Positions 54,010 to 64,000 of a stretch of DNA of 64,000 nucleotides are shown here, piece after piece. Origin of the DNA: Micromonospora chersina (GTDB lineage: Bacteria; Actinomycetota; Actinomycetes; Mycobacteriales; Micromonosporaceae). The stretch covers positions 6,572,001-6,636,000 of the forward strand of contig NZ_FMIB01000002.1 of NCBI RefSeq assembly GCF_900091475.1, in the 5' to 3' direction. The position numbers and the translations under genes were made by a program. Position 1 is the stretch's first letter, and every line of letters begins with the position of its first letter. Below the pieces are notes generated by a model. It worked only from the letters and a program-made list of their open reading frames with translations. It made no database searches and was not told the DNA's origin.

Positions 54010-55845
54010 ATGAGGGTGTTCCCTCCACTTCCCGGGAGAGCCCGCATCCGGCGGGTCGTCGCCTGGGTCGCGGCGGTGCTCTGCGCCGCCGCTCTCGTCC
54101 CCGGCGTGGCCAGGGCGGACAACCCCATCGTCCAGCACATCTACACCGCCGACCCGGCTCCGCTCGTGCACAACGGCCGGGTGTACCTCTACACGGGCCA
54201 CGACGAGGACGGCTCGACCTGGTTCACCATGAAGGAGTGGCGGGTCTGGTCGTCGGCCGACATGGTGAACTGGACCGACCACGGTTCCCCGCTCAACCTC
54301 GCCAGCTTCAGCTGGGCCAGCGCCGACGCCTGGGCCGGCCAGGTCGTCGCCCGCAACGGCAGGTTCTACTGGTACGTACCCATGACCGTCCGGGCGACCG
54401 GCGCGAAGGGCATCGGGGTGGCGGTGGCCGACAGCCCGACCGGTCCCTTCCGGGACGCCATCGGCCGGCCGCTGGTCTCCAACGGTGAGATCGACCCGAC
54501 CGTCTTCGTCGACAGCGACGGACAGGCCTACCTGTACTGGGGCAACCCCAACCTCTGGTACGTGAAGCTGAACGCCGACATGATCTCCTACTCGGGCAGT
54601 CCGACGAAGATCCCGCTCACCACCGCCGGATTCGGCACCCGCACCGGCGACGCGAACCGACCGACGCTGTTCGAGGAAGGCCCCTGGGTCTACAAGCGGA
54701 ACGGCCTCTACTACAACGTCTTCGCGGCGAAGTGCTGCTCGGAGTTCATCGCCTACTCGACGGCGCCCGGCCCCACCGGACCGTGGACCTACCGCGGGAC
54801 GGTCATGCCGACCCAGGGCAGCAGCTTCACCAACCACCCCGGCATCGTCGACTTCAACGGCGGGTCGTACTTCTTCTACCACAACGGCGCGTTGCCGGGC
54901 GGCGGCGGCTTCACGCGGTCGGTCGCCGTCGAGAAGTTCTCCTACAACGCCGACGGCTCGATCCCGACCATCTCCATGACCAGCGCCGGGGCGCCCCAGA
55001 TCGCTGCCCTCAACCCGTACAACCGGCAGGAGGCCGAGACGATCGCCTGGGAGTCGGGTATCGAGACCGAGGTCGCCAGCGAGGGCGGGATGGACGTCGG
55101 CTGGATCGAGAACGGCGACTACATCAAGGTCAAGGGTGTCGACTTCGGTGCGGGGGCGAACTCGTTCACCGCGCGGGTGGCCTCGGCGACCAGCGGCGGC
55201 ACCATCGAACTGCGCCTCGACGGCACCACCGGCCCGGTGGTGGGACGGTGCGCCGTCCCGGGCACGGGCGGCTGGCAGACGTGGGCGAACACCTCCTGCG
55301 CCGTGACCGGCGCCGCCGGCACCCACGACCTCTACCTGCGGTTCACCGGCGGCAGCGGCAACCTCTTCAACGTCAACTGGTGGCAGTTCGGCGGGAGCGG
55401 CGGGGGCAACCTCATCGCCAACGGTGACGCGGAGAGCGGCACGTCGGGCTGGGGGGTCATGGGTGCCGGAACCCTGTCGTCGAACGCCGCGGTCGCCCAC
55501 GGCGGCGCGGCGTCGTTGTCGGTCAGCGGGCGTACGGCGTCGTGGAACGGTCCCAGTCAGGACGTGACCTCGAAGCTCACCAACGGCCGGAGCTACACCA
55601 CCACCCTCTGGGTGCGGAGCCAGAGCGGGACGCCGACCGTGAAGGCGACCCTGGCCCTGACGGCCAACGGCACGACGAACTACGTCTCCCTGACGCCGGG
55701 AACCGCGGTGAACCCCGACGGCTGGACGAGGCTCACCGGCACGGCGACGGTGTCCTGGAGCGGAACGCTCTCCGGAGCCACCTTCTACGTGGAGACGGCG
55801 TCGGGCACCGACGGCTTCTCCGTCGACGACCTCTCGCTGCAGTAG
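54010..55845 (+). CDS. Secreted GH43 arabinoxylan hydrolase with CBM6 and CBM4/9-like domains
   Basis: A 611-residue exported enzyme. The signal ends GVARAD. The GH43 propeller (to about 330) has base Asp in YTADPAPLVHNGRVYLYTGH, Asp in EIDPTVFVDSDGQAYLYWG and acid Glu in LFEEGPWVYKRNGLYY. A CBM6 (about 335-465: NRQEAETIAWESGIETE, GWIENGDYIKVKGVDFG) and a C-terminal CBM4/9-like sandwich (about 472-611, NLIANGDAESGTSGW) follow. It is the only glycosidase of the island without a RICIN module. It probably removes arabinose from doubly substituted xylose or acts as a xylosidase. Confidence 0.9.
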   Translation: MRVFPPLPGRARIRRVVAWVAAVLCAAALVPGVARADNPIVQHIYTADPAPLVHNGRVYLYTGHDEDGSTWFTMKEWRVWSSADMVNWTDHGSPLNLASFSWASADAWAGQVVARNGRFYWYVPMTVRATGAKGIGVAVADSPTGPFRDAIGRPLVSNGEIDPTVFVDSDGQAYLYWGNPNLWYVKLNADMISYSGSPTKIPLTTAGFGTRTGDANRPTLFEEGPWVYKRNGLYYNVFAAKCCSEFIAYSTAPGPTGPWTYRGTVMPTQGSSFTNHPGIVDFNGGSYFFYHNGALPGGGGFTRSVAVEKFSYNADGSIPTISMTSAGAPQIAALNPYNRQEAETIAWESGIETEVASEGGMDVGWIENGDYIKVKGVDFGAGANSFTARVASATSGGTIELRLDGTTGPVVGRCAVPGTGGWQTWANTSCAVTGAAGTHDLYLRFTGGSGNLFNVNWWQFGGSGGGNLIANGDAESGTSGWGVMGAGTLSSNAAVAHGGAASLSVSGRTASWNGPSQDVTSKLTNGRSYTTTLWVRSQSGTPTVKATLALTANGTTNYVSLTPGTAVNPDGWTRLTGTATVSWSGTLSGATFYVETASGTDGFSVDDLSLQ

Positions 55846-55868
55846 CGCGCACCGTGCGGAGAGCATCG

Positions 55869-56080
55869 ATGTTAGCGACAACATCGACGCCAACCGGCTG
55901 CACCACCGGCTGCCACATGGCGTGCTGTTTCCAGAAAGTTGCGGGTTGACTATCGGAATGTTATCGCTCACAGTCGATGGACAGGGACGGCGACGCCAGG
56001 GGCTTACCGGGCAGGCCCGCTTCGTCCGACCTCGGATCAGGCGCGGGCCGGCACACGCGGGCCAGCTGTCAGCGCTGACA
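55869..56080. promoter_or_regulatory. Three LacI-type operators before the GH62 gene
   Basis: ATGTTAGCGACAACAT (55869-55884), TGTTATCGCTCACA (55959-55972) and TGTCAGCGCTGACA (56067-56080) lie in the 311-base gap. The middle one directly follows TTGACT (55946-55951), a good -35 box, so the operator would sit between -35 and -10 and block RNA polymerase. Confidence 0.7.
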
Positions 56081-56156
56081 ACCCAGCCTGTACGTCCGCG
56101 CCGCGGTGCGCCCATCGTCGGCGGACCGTTCGGCTCTTGGTCACAGAAGGAGGATC

Positions 56157-57680
56157 ATGTCTGCCTTTGGTACGGCTCCCTCGGTCGCGCCGCCGTCACG
56201 GCGGCGTGGATGGCTGCCGCGGCTGGTCGCCGCCGGCGTGGCAGCGGTGGTGGTCGGCGGCGCCGCCGCGGTGGCGGTCTCGACGCCCGCCGCCGCGGCG
56301 ACGGTCGACACGAGCGCGTGGTACGTGCTGGTCAACCGCAACAGCGGCAAGGCCCTGGACGTGTACAACCTGGCCACGAATGACGGCGCCCGGATCGTGC
56401 AGTGGACGCGGAACAACGGCAACCAGCAGCAGTGGCAGTTCGTCGACTCGGGCGGCGGCTACTACCGGCTGCGGTCGCGGCTGTCCGGCAAGGTGCTCGA
56501 CGTCTACAACTGGTCGACCGCCAACGGCGCCAACATCGTGCAGTGGACCGACGGCAACCAGGCCAACCAGCAGTTCCGGCTCGCCGACTCCGACAGCGGC
56601 TACGTCCGGTTGATCAACCGGAACAGCAACAAGGTGGTGGAGGTGCAGGGCGCCTCGACCGCCGACGGCGGCAGCATCGTGCAGTACGACGACTGGAACG
56701 GCGCCAACCAGCAGTGGCAGCTCGTCCGCGTCGACGGCGGGAGCAACCCCACCACGCCGCCGCCGGGCGGCTCGTGCACCCTCCCGTCGACGTACCGCTG
56801 GTCGTCGACGGGCTCGCTGGCGAACCCGAGGTCGGGGTGGGTCTCGCTCAAGGACTTCACAAACGTCGTGCACAACGGCCGGCACCTGGTCTACGCCACG
56901 ACGCACGACACCGGGTCGTCGTGGGGCTCGATGAACTTCAGCCCGTTCACGAACTGGTCCGACATGGCCTCGGCCAGCCAGAACGCGATGCCGTTCTCCG
57001 CTGTCGCGCCCACGCTCTTCTACTTCGCCCCGAAGAACATCTGGGTGCTCGCCTACCAGTGGGGCGGGACCGCCTTCTCCTACCGGACGTCGAGCGACCC
57101 CACCAACGTGAACGGGTGGTCGTCGCAGCAGACGCTCTTCACCGGCAGCATCTCCGGCTCCGGCACGGGACCGATCGACCAGACGCTCATCGGTGACAGC
57201 CAGAACATGTACCTGTTCTTCGCCGGGGACAACGGCAAGATCTACCGGGCCAGCATGCCGATCGGGAACTTCCCGGGCAACTTCGGTTCGAGCTACACCA
57301 CGATCATGAGCGACTCGACGAACAACCTGTTCGAAGGCGTCCAGGTCTACAAGATCCAGGGCCAGAACCAGTACCTCATGCTCGTCGAGGCGATCGGCTC
57401 GCAGGGGCGCTACTTCCGCTCGTTCACGGCCACCAGCCTGGGCGGTTCGTGGACGCCGCAGGCCGCCACCGAGAGCAATCCCTTCGCCGGCAAGGCGAAC
57501 AGCGGCGCCACCTGGACCAACGACATCAGCCACGGCGACCTGGTGCGCAGCAACCCCGATCAGACCATGACCGTCGATCCCTGCAACCTGCAGTTGCTCT
57601 ACCAGGGTCGGGCCACCAACTCCGGCGGGGACTACGGCCTCCTGCCGTACCGGCCGGGTGTGCTGACGTTGCAGCGCTAG
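56157..57680 (+). CDS. Secreted GH62 alpha-L-arabinofuranosidase with RICIN domain
   Basis: A 507-residue exported enzyme that removes single arabinofuranose side chains from arabinoxylan. The signal ends TPAAAAT; the N-terminal RICIN domain (about residues 50-195) has three QQW/QQF repeats. The GH62 propeller has base Asp in [20 protein letters not shown], Asp in [20 protein letters not shown] and acid Glu in [14 protein letters not shown]. The ribosome site GAAGGAGG precedes ATG 56157. Confidence 0.93.
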   Translation: MSAFGTAPSVAPPSRRRGWLPRLVAAGVAAVVVGGAAAVAVSTPAAAATVDTSAWYVLVNRNSGKALDVYNLATNDGARIVQWTRNNGNQQQWQFVDSGGGYYRLRSRLSGKVLDVYNWSTANGANIVQWTDGNQANQQFRLADSDSGYVRLINRNSNKVVEVQGASTADGGSIVQYDDWNGANQQWQLVRVDGGSNPTTPPPGGSCTLPSTYRWSSTGSLANPRSGWVSLKDFTNVVHNGRHLVYATTHDTGSSWGSMNFSPFTNWSDMASASQNAMPFSAVAPTLFYFAPKNIWVLAYQWGGTAFSYRTSSDPTNVNGWSSQQTLFTGSISGSGTGPIDQTLIGDSQNMYLFFAGDNGKIYRASMPIGNFPGNFGSSYTTIMSDSTNNLFEGVQVYKIQGQNQYLMLVEAIGSQGRYFRSFTATSLGGSWTPQAATESNPFAGKANSGATWTNDISHGDLVRSNPDQTMTVDPCNLQLLYQGRATNSGGDYGLLPYRPGVLTLQR

Positions 57681-57746
57681 TGGCGTGACGCGGGTCCGAC
57701 CCGGATCGGCCCTCGGAAGGCTCGCGGGCGGGACCGGGTGGAACCG

Positions 57747-57785
57747 GAGCGGGCGGGCTCGGTGCGAGGCCGAGCCCGCCCGCTC
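57747..57785 (+). terminator. Strong hairpin after GH62 gene
   Basis: A perfect 16-base stem (GAGCGGGCGGGCTCGG, 57747-57762, paired with 57770-57785) has a 7-base loop. It lies in the 305-base gap before the LacI gene; a -10-like TACACT at 57850-57855 is the only promoter hint there. Confidence 0.75.
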
Positions 57786-57985
57786 GCGCCTGAGGCACAT
57801 CGACCACCGGGGCGGGCCGTGCCTCGGCGGGCGGGACGCGGTCTGGGCGTACACTGGCGCTGGTCCTGTGCCGGGCTGCCCTGAGGGTTCAGCCGGGGTG
57901 GGTGCAGGGCCGCGGATGGCGCGTCCCGCGGCTCCGGCGTCGACCGCCGGGCGTGGTCGAGGGCTTGGCGGGGAGGGTGGGTGCC

Positions 57986-58987
57986 GTGCGGGGTCCCGCG
58001 ATGACGGATGTGGCCCGCCTTGCCGGGGTCTCCCATCAGACCGTGTCGCGGGTGCTCAACGGGCACCCGAACGTCCGGGAGCAGACCCGGCTGCGGGTGC
58101 AGGCGGCGATCGCCGAGTTGGGCTACCGGCCCAACCGGGCCGCTCGCGCGCTGGTGACGGGCCGGTCGCAGGTCATCGGCGTGGTCGCGCAGAACACCAC
58201 CCTGTACGGCCCGGCCTCGCTGCTGGCGGCACTGGAGCAGACCGCCGCCGAGGAGGGCTTCGCGGTCAGCGTGGGCAGTGTCCGGGACCTGGACCAGGTC
58301 TCCATCTCCGACGCGGTCGAGCGGCACCTGGCGCACCGGGTCGCGGGGATCGTCGTCATCGCGCCCGTCGAGTCGGCCGGTGAGGCGCTGGAGCACCTGC
58401 CGAAGGACGTCCCCCTGGTGACCGTCGACGGCGACCCCCGGCGCCCGGTGCCGCTGGTGACTGTCGACCAGGTGGCGGGCGCGCGGGAGGCCACACGGCA
58501 CCTGCTGGAGGCCGGTCACCGCACGGTGTGGCACGTGTCGGGGCCCGCCGACTGGTTCGACAGCGCCGGGCGGATCGAGGGCTGGCGGGAGGCGTTGGAG
58601 GCGGCGGGCGCCGAGGTGCCGCCGCTCGTGCCGGCGGACTGGTCGGCGGCGTCAGGCTACCGGTGCGGGCAGATGCTGGCGCGGATGCCCGAGGTGACGG
58701 CGGTCTTCACGGCCAACGACCACCTGGCACTGGGCGTGTTGCGGGCCCTGCACGAGTTCGGCCGCCGGGTGCCGGACGAGATCAGTGTGGTGGGCTTCGA
58801 CGACGTGCCGGAGGCGGCGTACTTCATTCCGCCGCTGACCACCGTCCGGCCGGACTTCGCCGCCGTGGCCCGGGCCAGCCTGGACCTGCTGCTCGCGCAG
58901 TTCGAGACCGATGCGGTCGGCGAGCTGCGGCAGACCATCGCACCGACACTGATCACCCGGCAGAGCGTCGCCGCCCCACCCCGGTGA
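57986..58987 (+). CDS. LacI family transcriptional regulator of the arabinoxylan island
   Basis: A 333-residue repressor. The N-terminal LacI HTH and hinge read MTDVARLAGVSHQTVSRVLN and PNRAARALVTGRSQVIGVV. The sugar-binding domain covers about residues 65-330 with the DNA/effector landmarks VTAVFTANDHLALGVLRALH and EISVVGFDDVPEAAYF. GTG 57986 is chosen because GGGAGGG lies eight bases upstream; ATG 58001 is the alternative. It sits centrally among genes that carry the TGTTAKCGMTAACA operator and is the only LacI protein in view, so it is the likely repressor, relieved by arabinose or an arabino-oligosaccharide. Confidence 0.92.
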   Translation: MRGPAMTDVARLAGVSHQTVSRVLNGHPNVREQTRLRVQAAIAELGYRPNRAARALVTGRSQVIGVVAQNTTLYGPASLLAALEQTAAEEGFAVSVGSVRDLDQVSISDAVERHLAHRVAGIVVIAPVESAGEALEHLPKDVPLVTVDGDPRRPVPLVTVDQVAGAREATRHLLEAGHRTVWHVSGPADWFDSAGRIEGWREALEAAGAEVPPLVPADWSAASGYRCGQMLARMPEVTAVFTANDHLALGVLRALHEFGRRVPDEISVVGFDDVPEAAYFIPPLTTVRPDFAAVARASLDLLLAQFETDAVGELRQTIAPTLITRQSVAAPPR

Positions 58988-59102
58988 CCGCCGGCCGGGC
59001 TGGTCCACCGCCGGACCGGCGCGGCGGTGCCGCCTGGCTGCCCCACCCCGCCGATCCGCGGTCTGATCCGGTGCGCCGACGCCGGCCCGGCCGGCGGCAC
59101 CG

Positions 59103-60741
<1,639 letters not shown>

Positions 60742-60882
60742 GCAGCTCGCACCATTCCGGCTCGCCGCGGCCCCACCCCGATGCCGGGGTCGCGCACGCC
60801 GGCCGCCCCGTCCGGGTCCGCGCCCTCCGCTGCCACCGTCACCGGGCGACGGCGATCCCTCGCTGACCCCGAAAGGACTCAG

Positions 60883-63213
60883 ATGGGAACCCAGGACCTG
60901 CCCATCCACCGTCGGACCCTGCTGCGCGCGGCCGGCGTCGTGCCCGCAGCCGTGGCTGTCGGCGCCACGACGCTTCCCGTGTCCCGGGCCGAGGCGGCCG
61001 TCGCTCCCGCCCGCCCGGACATCGGTGTCTCGGCGTACCCGTTCCCGCCGGGCCAGGTGCAGCTCACCGCCAGCAGGTGGATGGACAACCAGAATCGAAC
61101 GCTGAACTACCTGCGCTTCGTCGACGCCGACCGGATGCTGTACAACTTCCGCGCCAACCACCGGCTCTCCACCAACGGCGCCGCGGCGACCGGCGGCTGG
61201 GACGCGCCGAACTTCCCCTTCCGCACCCACATGCAGGGACACCTGCTAACGGCCTGGGCCCAGGCCGCGGCCGTGCTTGGCGACACCACGTGCCGGGACA
61301 AGGCCACCTACTTCGTCGGCGAGCTGGCCAGATGCCAGGCGAACAACGGCGCGGCCGGCTTCACCGCCGGCTACCTCTCCGGCTTTCCCGAGTCGGATTT
61401 CACCAGCCTGGAATCGGGCTCGTTGTCCAACGGCAACGTGCCCTACTACGTCATCCACAAGATCATGGCCGGCCTTCTCGACGTCTGGCGGTACCTCGGC
61501 AGCACGCAGGCCCGGGACGTGCTGCTCAAGCTCGCCGGTTGGGTGGACTGGCGCACCGGGCGGCTGAGCTACAGCCAGATGCAGTCGGTGTTGAACGTCG
61601 AGTTCGGTGGGATGAACGCGGTGCTGACCGACCTCTACCAGCAGACCGGCGACGGCCGCTGGCTGACCACCGCGCAGCGCTTCGACCACGCTGCGGTCTT
61701 CAACCCCCTGGCGGGGAACCAGGACCAGCTCAACGGGCTGCACGCGAACACGCAGGTGCCGAAGTGGGTCGGCGCGGCCCGGGAGTACAAGGCCACCGGG
61801 ACCACCCGGTACCGCGACATCGCCGTCAACGCCTGGGCCATCACCGTCGGGGCGCACACCTACGCCATCGGCGGGAACAGCCAGGCCGAGCACTTCCGCG
61901 CGCCGAACGCGATCGCCGGGTACCTCAACCGCGACACCTGCGAGCACTGCAACAGCTACAACATGCTCAAGCTCACCCGGGAGCTGTTCACCCTCAATCC
62001 CGACCGGGTCGACCTGGTCGACTTCTACGAGCGGACGCTGCTCAACCACGTCATCGGGGCGCAGAACCCGGCCGACAGCCACGGCCACATCACCTACTTC
62101 ACCCCCCTCAACCCGGGTGGCCGCCGAGGTGTCGGGCCGGCGTGGGGTGGCGGCACCTGGAGCACCGACTACACCTCGTTCTGGTGCTGCCAGGGGACGG
62201 GGGTCGAGGCCAACACCGCGCTCACGGACTCGATCTACTTCTGTTCCGGCACGACCCTGTTCGTGAACCTGTTCATGCCGTCGGTGCTGACCTGGACCGA
62301 GCGGGGCATCACCGTCACGCAGACCACGAGCTACCCGGCGAGTGACACGACCACCCTGACGGTCACCGGCGCCGTCTCCGGGACGTGGGCGATGCGCCTG
62401 CGCATCCCGGCCTGGGCCAGTGGGGCCACGATCAGTGTCAACGGCGTGGCACAGAACCTCGCACCCGCACCCGGCACCTACGCCACCCTCAGCCGGTCCT
62501 GGACCTCCGGCGACACGGTCACCCTCCGGCTGCCCATGCGGGTGGTCCTGCGCGCCGCCAACGACAACGCCAGCGTCGCCGCTGTCACCTACGGCCCGGT
62601 CGTGCTGGCCGGCAACTACGGCAACACGAGCCTGTCGTCGCTGCCGTCGCTGACCGCCTCCTCGGTCACCCGGTCCGGCGGCTCGTCGCTCGCCTTCACC
62701 GCCACCGCCAACGGTGCCGCGGTCAACCTGGCCCCCTTCTACGACGCGCAGGGATACAACTACACCGTCTACTGGAGTCTCGCCGGGGGTTCCCCTCCGA
62801 CCGGCTACGTGAAGATCGCGAATGTGACGACGGGTCTTGTGGTGGACAGTGGCGGGAGTGTCGGCTCGGGGTCGGTGGTCAAGCAGTGGAGCGATGTCAC
62901 AAGCGTGAATCTGCAGTGGCAGATGGTCGACGTGGGGGGCGGCTTCCACCGGATCGTGAATCGGGCCAACGGCATGGTGGTCGACAGTTGGGGCAACGCG
63001 GCCAACGGGGCGGCCGTGCTCCAGGCGCCGTGGAACGGCGGTGACAACCAGCAGTGGCGGTTGACCAGCGTGGGCGGCGGTCGCTACCAGATCGTCAACC
63101 GGGGCACCGGCACGGCCCTCGACGGGATGGGCAACGCCACCGTCGGGTCGACGGTCTGCATGTGGGCGCCCAACGGGAACACCAACAACCACTGGACCAT
63201 CACCGCCGTCTGA
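60883..63213 (+). CDS. Secreted GH127 beta-L-arabinofuranosidase with RICIN-like domain
   Basis: A 776-residue enzyme with a Tat-type signal (HRRTLLRAAGVVPAAVAVGA). The GH127 (alpha/alpha)6 barrel carries the zinc-thiolate site: Glu and Cys in DTCEHCNSYNMLKLTREL and the Cys pair with nucleophile in SFWCCQGTGVEANT. A beta-sandwich follows to about residue 640. The C-terminus (about 645-776) has ricin-like repeats (LQWQMVDVGGG, NQQWRLTSVGGG, NHWTITAV). It releases beta-linked arabinofuranose, as in extensin-type glycans, complementing the alpha-arabinofuranosidases. GAAAGGA precedes ATG 60883. Confidence 0.92.
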   Translation: MGTQDLPIHRRTLLRAAGVVPAAVAVGATTLPVSRAEAAVAPARPDIGVSAYPFPPGQVQLTASRWMDNQNRTLNYLRFVDADRMLYNFRANHRLSTNGAAATGGWDAPNFPFRTHMQGHLLTAWAQAAAVLGDTTCRDKATYFVGELARCQANNGAAGFTAGYLSGFPESDFTSLESGSLSNGNVPYYVIHKIMAGLLDVWRYLGSTQARDVLLKLAGWVDWRTGRLSYSQMQSVLNVEFGGMNAVLTDLYQQTGDGRWLTTAQRFDHAAVFNPLAGNQDQLNGLHANTQVPKWVGAAREYKATGTTRYRDIAVNAWAITVGAHTYAIGGNSQAEHFRAPNAIAGYLNRDTCEHCNSYNMLKLTRELFTLNPDRVDLVDFYERTLLNHVIGAQNPADSHGHITYFTPLNPGGRRGVGPAWGGGTWSTDYTSFWCCQGTGVEANTALTDSIYFCSGTTLFVNLFMPSVLTWTERGITVTQTTSYPASDTTTLTVTGAVSGTWAMRLRIPAWASGATISVNGVAQNLAPAPGTYATLSRSWTSGDTVTLRLPMRVVLRAANDNASVAAVTYGPVVLAGNYGNTSLSSLPSLTASSVTRSGGSSLAFTATANGAAVNLAPFYDAQGYNYTVYWSLAGGSPPTGYVKIANVTTGLVVDSGGSVGSGSVVKQWSDVTSVNLQWQMVDVGGGFHRIVNRANGMVVDSWGNAANGAAVLQAPWNGGDNQQWRLTSVGGGRYQIVNRGTGTALDGMGNATVGSTVCMWAPNGNTNNHWTITAV

Positions 63214-63221
63214 GCGAGCCC

Positions 63222-63258
63222 CGATCGCGCGGCCCGACCACGTCGGGCCGCGCGATCG
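63222..63258 (+). terminator. Hairpin after GH127 gene
   Basis: A perfect 16-base stem CGATCGCGCGGCCCGA (63222-63237) pairs with 63243-63258, with a 5-base loop, nine bases after the stop codon. Confidence 0.75.
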
Positions 63259-63406
63259 CGTCGGGCCGCGGCCTCGCCATCCGCTCGACCTCGACCTCCG
63301 GCGAGTCGCGGCCGGCCCTGGGTCCGCATCTGGTTGTGACCGTTCACAGCGGCGTGGCCGCCTGCGCCCGGCATCCCCTCCACCAGGGCTCCGGTGAGGC
63401 AGGAAG

Positions 63407-63609
63407 GGTTAGCGCTAACAGCTCACCGTCGCGCCGTCATGAGGTCGACGGTCTCATGAGGGGCGCAGCCTTCCATCGATGTCTGTGTACGTTAACACCT
63501 GTGCGTCCGCGTGGGCCGTGCGGCGCGGGCAGCCCGCCGAGGTCGGTGGCGTACCCGTTACGGGACTGTTGCGATCGCGTCTTGACCGACGCCGATGTGA
63601 GCGCTAACA
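63407..63609. promoter_or_regulatory. Three LacI-type operators before araB
   Basis: GGTTAGCGCTAACA (63407-63420), TGTGTACGTTAACA (63484-63497) and TGTGAGCGCTAACA (63596-63609) lie in the 424-base gap upstream of araB. The last ends 28 bases before the start codon. The gap otherwise contains only the terminator of the preceding gene. Confidence 0.75.
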
Positions 63610-63637
63610 ATGTGAGCCACGGCACGCGGAGGTGGAG

Positions 63638-64000
63638 ATGACGGGTGTGGACGGACCGGGGGACCGGTACGTCGTCGGGGTCGACTACGGGACGTTGTCG
63701 GGCCGGGCGTTGGTGGTCCGTGTCGGTGACGGCGCCGAGCTGGGCACCGCGGTCCACGAGTACCGGCACGGGGTGATCGAGTCCTCGCTCCCAGGCACGG
63801 CGGCGCCGCTCCCACCGGACTGGGCGCTCCAGGACCCCGAGGACTACCGGGACGTGCTGCGCCACGCGGTGCCCGCCGCCGTGGCCGCCGCGGGCATCGA
63901 CCCGGCGCGGGTGATCGGCATCGCCACCGACTTCACGGCCTGCACCGTGCTGCCCACCCTGGCCGACGGCACGCCGCTCTGCGAGGTGCCGGAGCTGCGC
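63638..64000 (+). CDS. araB: L-ribulokinase, N-terminal part (window edge)
   Basis: An FGGY-family kinase. 121 residues are visible, starting MTGVDGPGDRYVVGVDYGTL with the phosphate-1 motif VGVDYGTLSGRALVVRV, then WALQDPEDYRDVLRHAV and VIGIATDFTACTVLP, which are characteristic of AraB (ribulokinase, phosphorylating L-ribulose to L-ribulose-5-phosphate). GGAGGTGGAG precedes ATG 63638. It links the extracellular release of arabinose by the preceding enzymes to intracellular catabolism; araD and araA may follow outside the window. Confidence 0.92.
   Translation, partial: MTGVDGPGDRYVVGVDYGTLSGRALVVRVGDGAELGTAVHEYRHGVIESSLPGTAAPLPPDWALQDPEDYRDVLRHAVPAAVAAAGIDPARVIGIATDFTACTVLPTLADGTPLCEVPELR

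Overview
The window is very GC-rich, densely coded actinobacterial DNA. GTG starts are frequent, and many genes overlap by ATGA, GTGA or TGATG. LysX, F420-type oxidoreductases, Tat/Sec-secreted glycosidases with ricin-type lectin domains and a transmembrane sigma factor together suggest a filamentous soil actinomycete, most likely of the Micromonospora type. The taxon is inferred from gene content, not from a marker gene. No rRNA, tRNA, CRISPR array, insertion sequence or prophage gene was seen.

1-11 kb: a frameshifted azoreductase faces a TetR regulator across three related operators. A flavoprotein monooxygenase follows, then lysX with a DUF998 membrane protein, a secreted fasciclin-domain protein, a two-component system and a drug-type ABC exporter.

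11-19.5 kb: a probable nitrogen or peptide scavenging locus. It holds two secreted S51 (cyanophycinase-like) proteins, an RpiR/MurR regulator, a polar amino-acid ABC transporter (binding protein, permease, ATPase), an M20 peptidase and a cupin. The same GTAAC-N4-GTTAC inverted repeat precedes both the second S51 gene and the transporter, which ties them into one putative regulon.

19.5-31 kb: lutABC lactate oxidation; an ABC exporter; two unrelated Na+/H+-antiporter-type genes, one with a CBS protein; a second ABC exporter; and a PucR-type regulator. A nearly identical hairpin-forming leader element occurs three times, upstream of the first ABC exporter and of both antiporter transcription units.

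31-45 kb: GNAT, two LysR regulators, an MFS exporter, an ArsR-arsenate reductase fusion with a frameshifted VOC gene, an ECF sigma factor with a membrane-anchored partner, a DksA-type protein, an MreB-like protein, a second (frameshifted) PucR regulator, two F420/flavin oxidoreductases and a D,D-carboxypeptidase.

45-64 kb: an arabinoxylan/arabinan utilisation island. It has an SGNH esterase, a GH10 xylanase, two GH43 enzymes, a feruloyl-esterase-like protein, a GH62, a GH54, a GH127, a LacI repressor and the start of araB. Seven of these secreted enzymes carry ricin-type lectin modules. A LacI-type operator with consensus TGTTAKCGMTAACA recurs about ten times in the intergenic regions. In the middle lies a sigma factor fused to membrane segments and an AbfB (arabinofuranose-binding) module, the most unusual gene of the window. 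The xylanase and the neighbouring GH43 share a 425-bp stretch of identical DNA encoding their lectin module.

Three genes (azoreductase, VOC protein, second PucR) carry single frame breaks in G/C-rich stretches. They are either pseudogenes or sequence errors.
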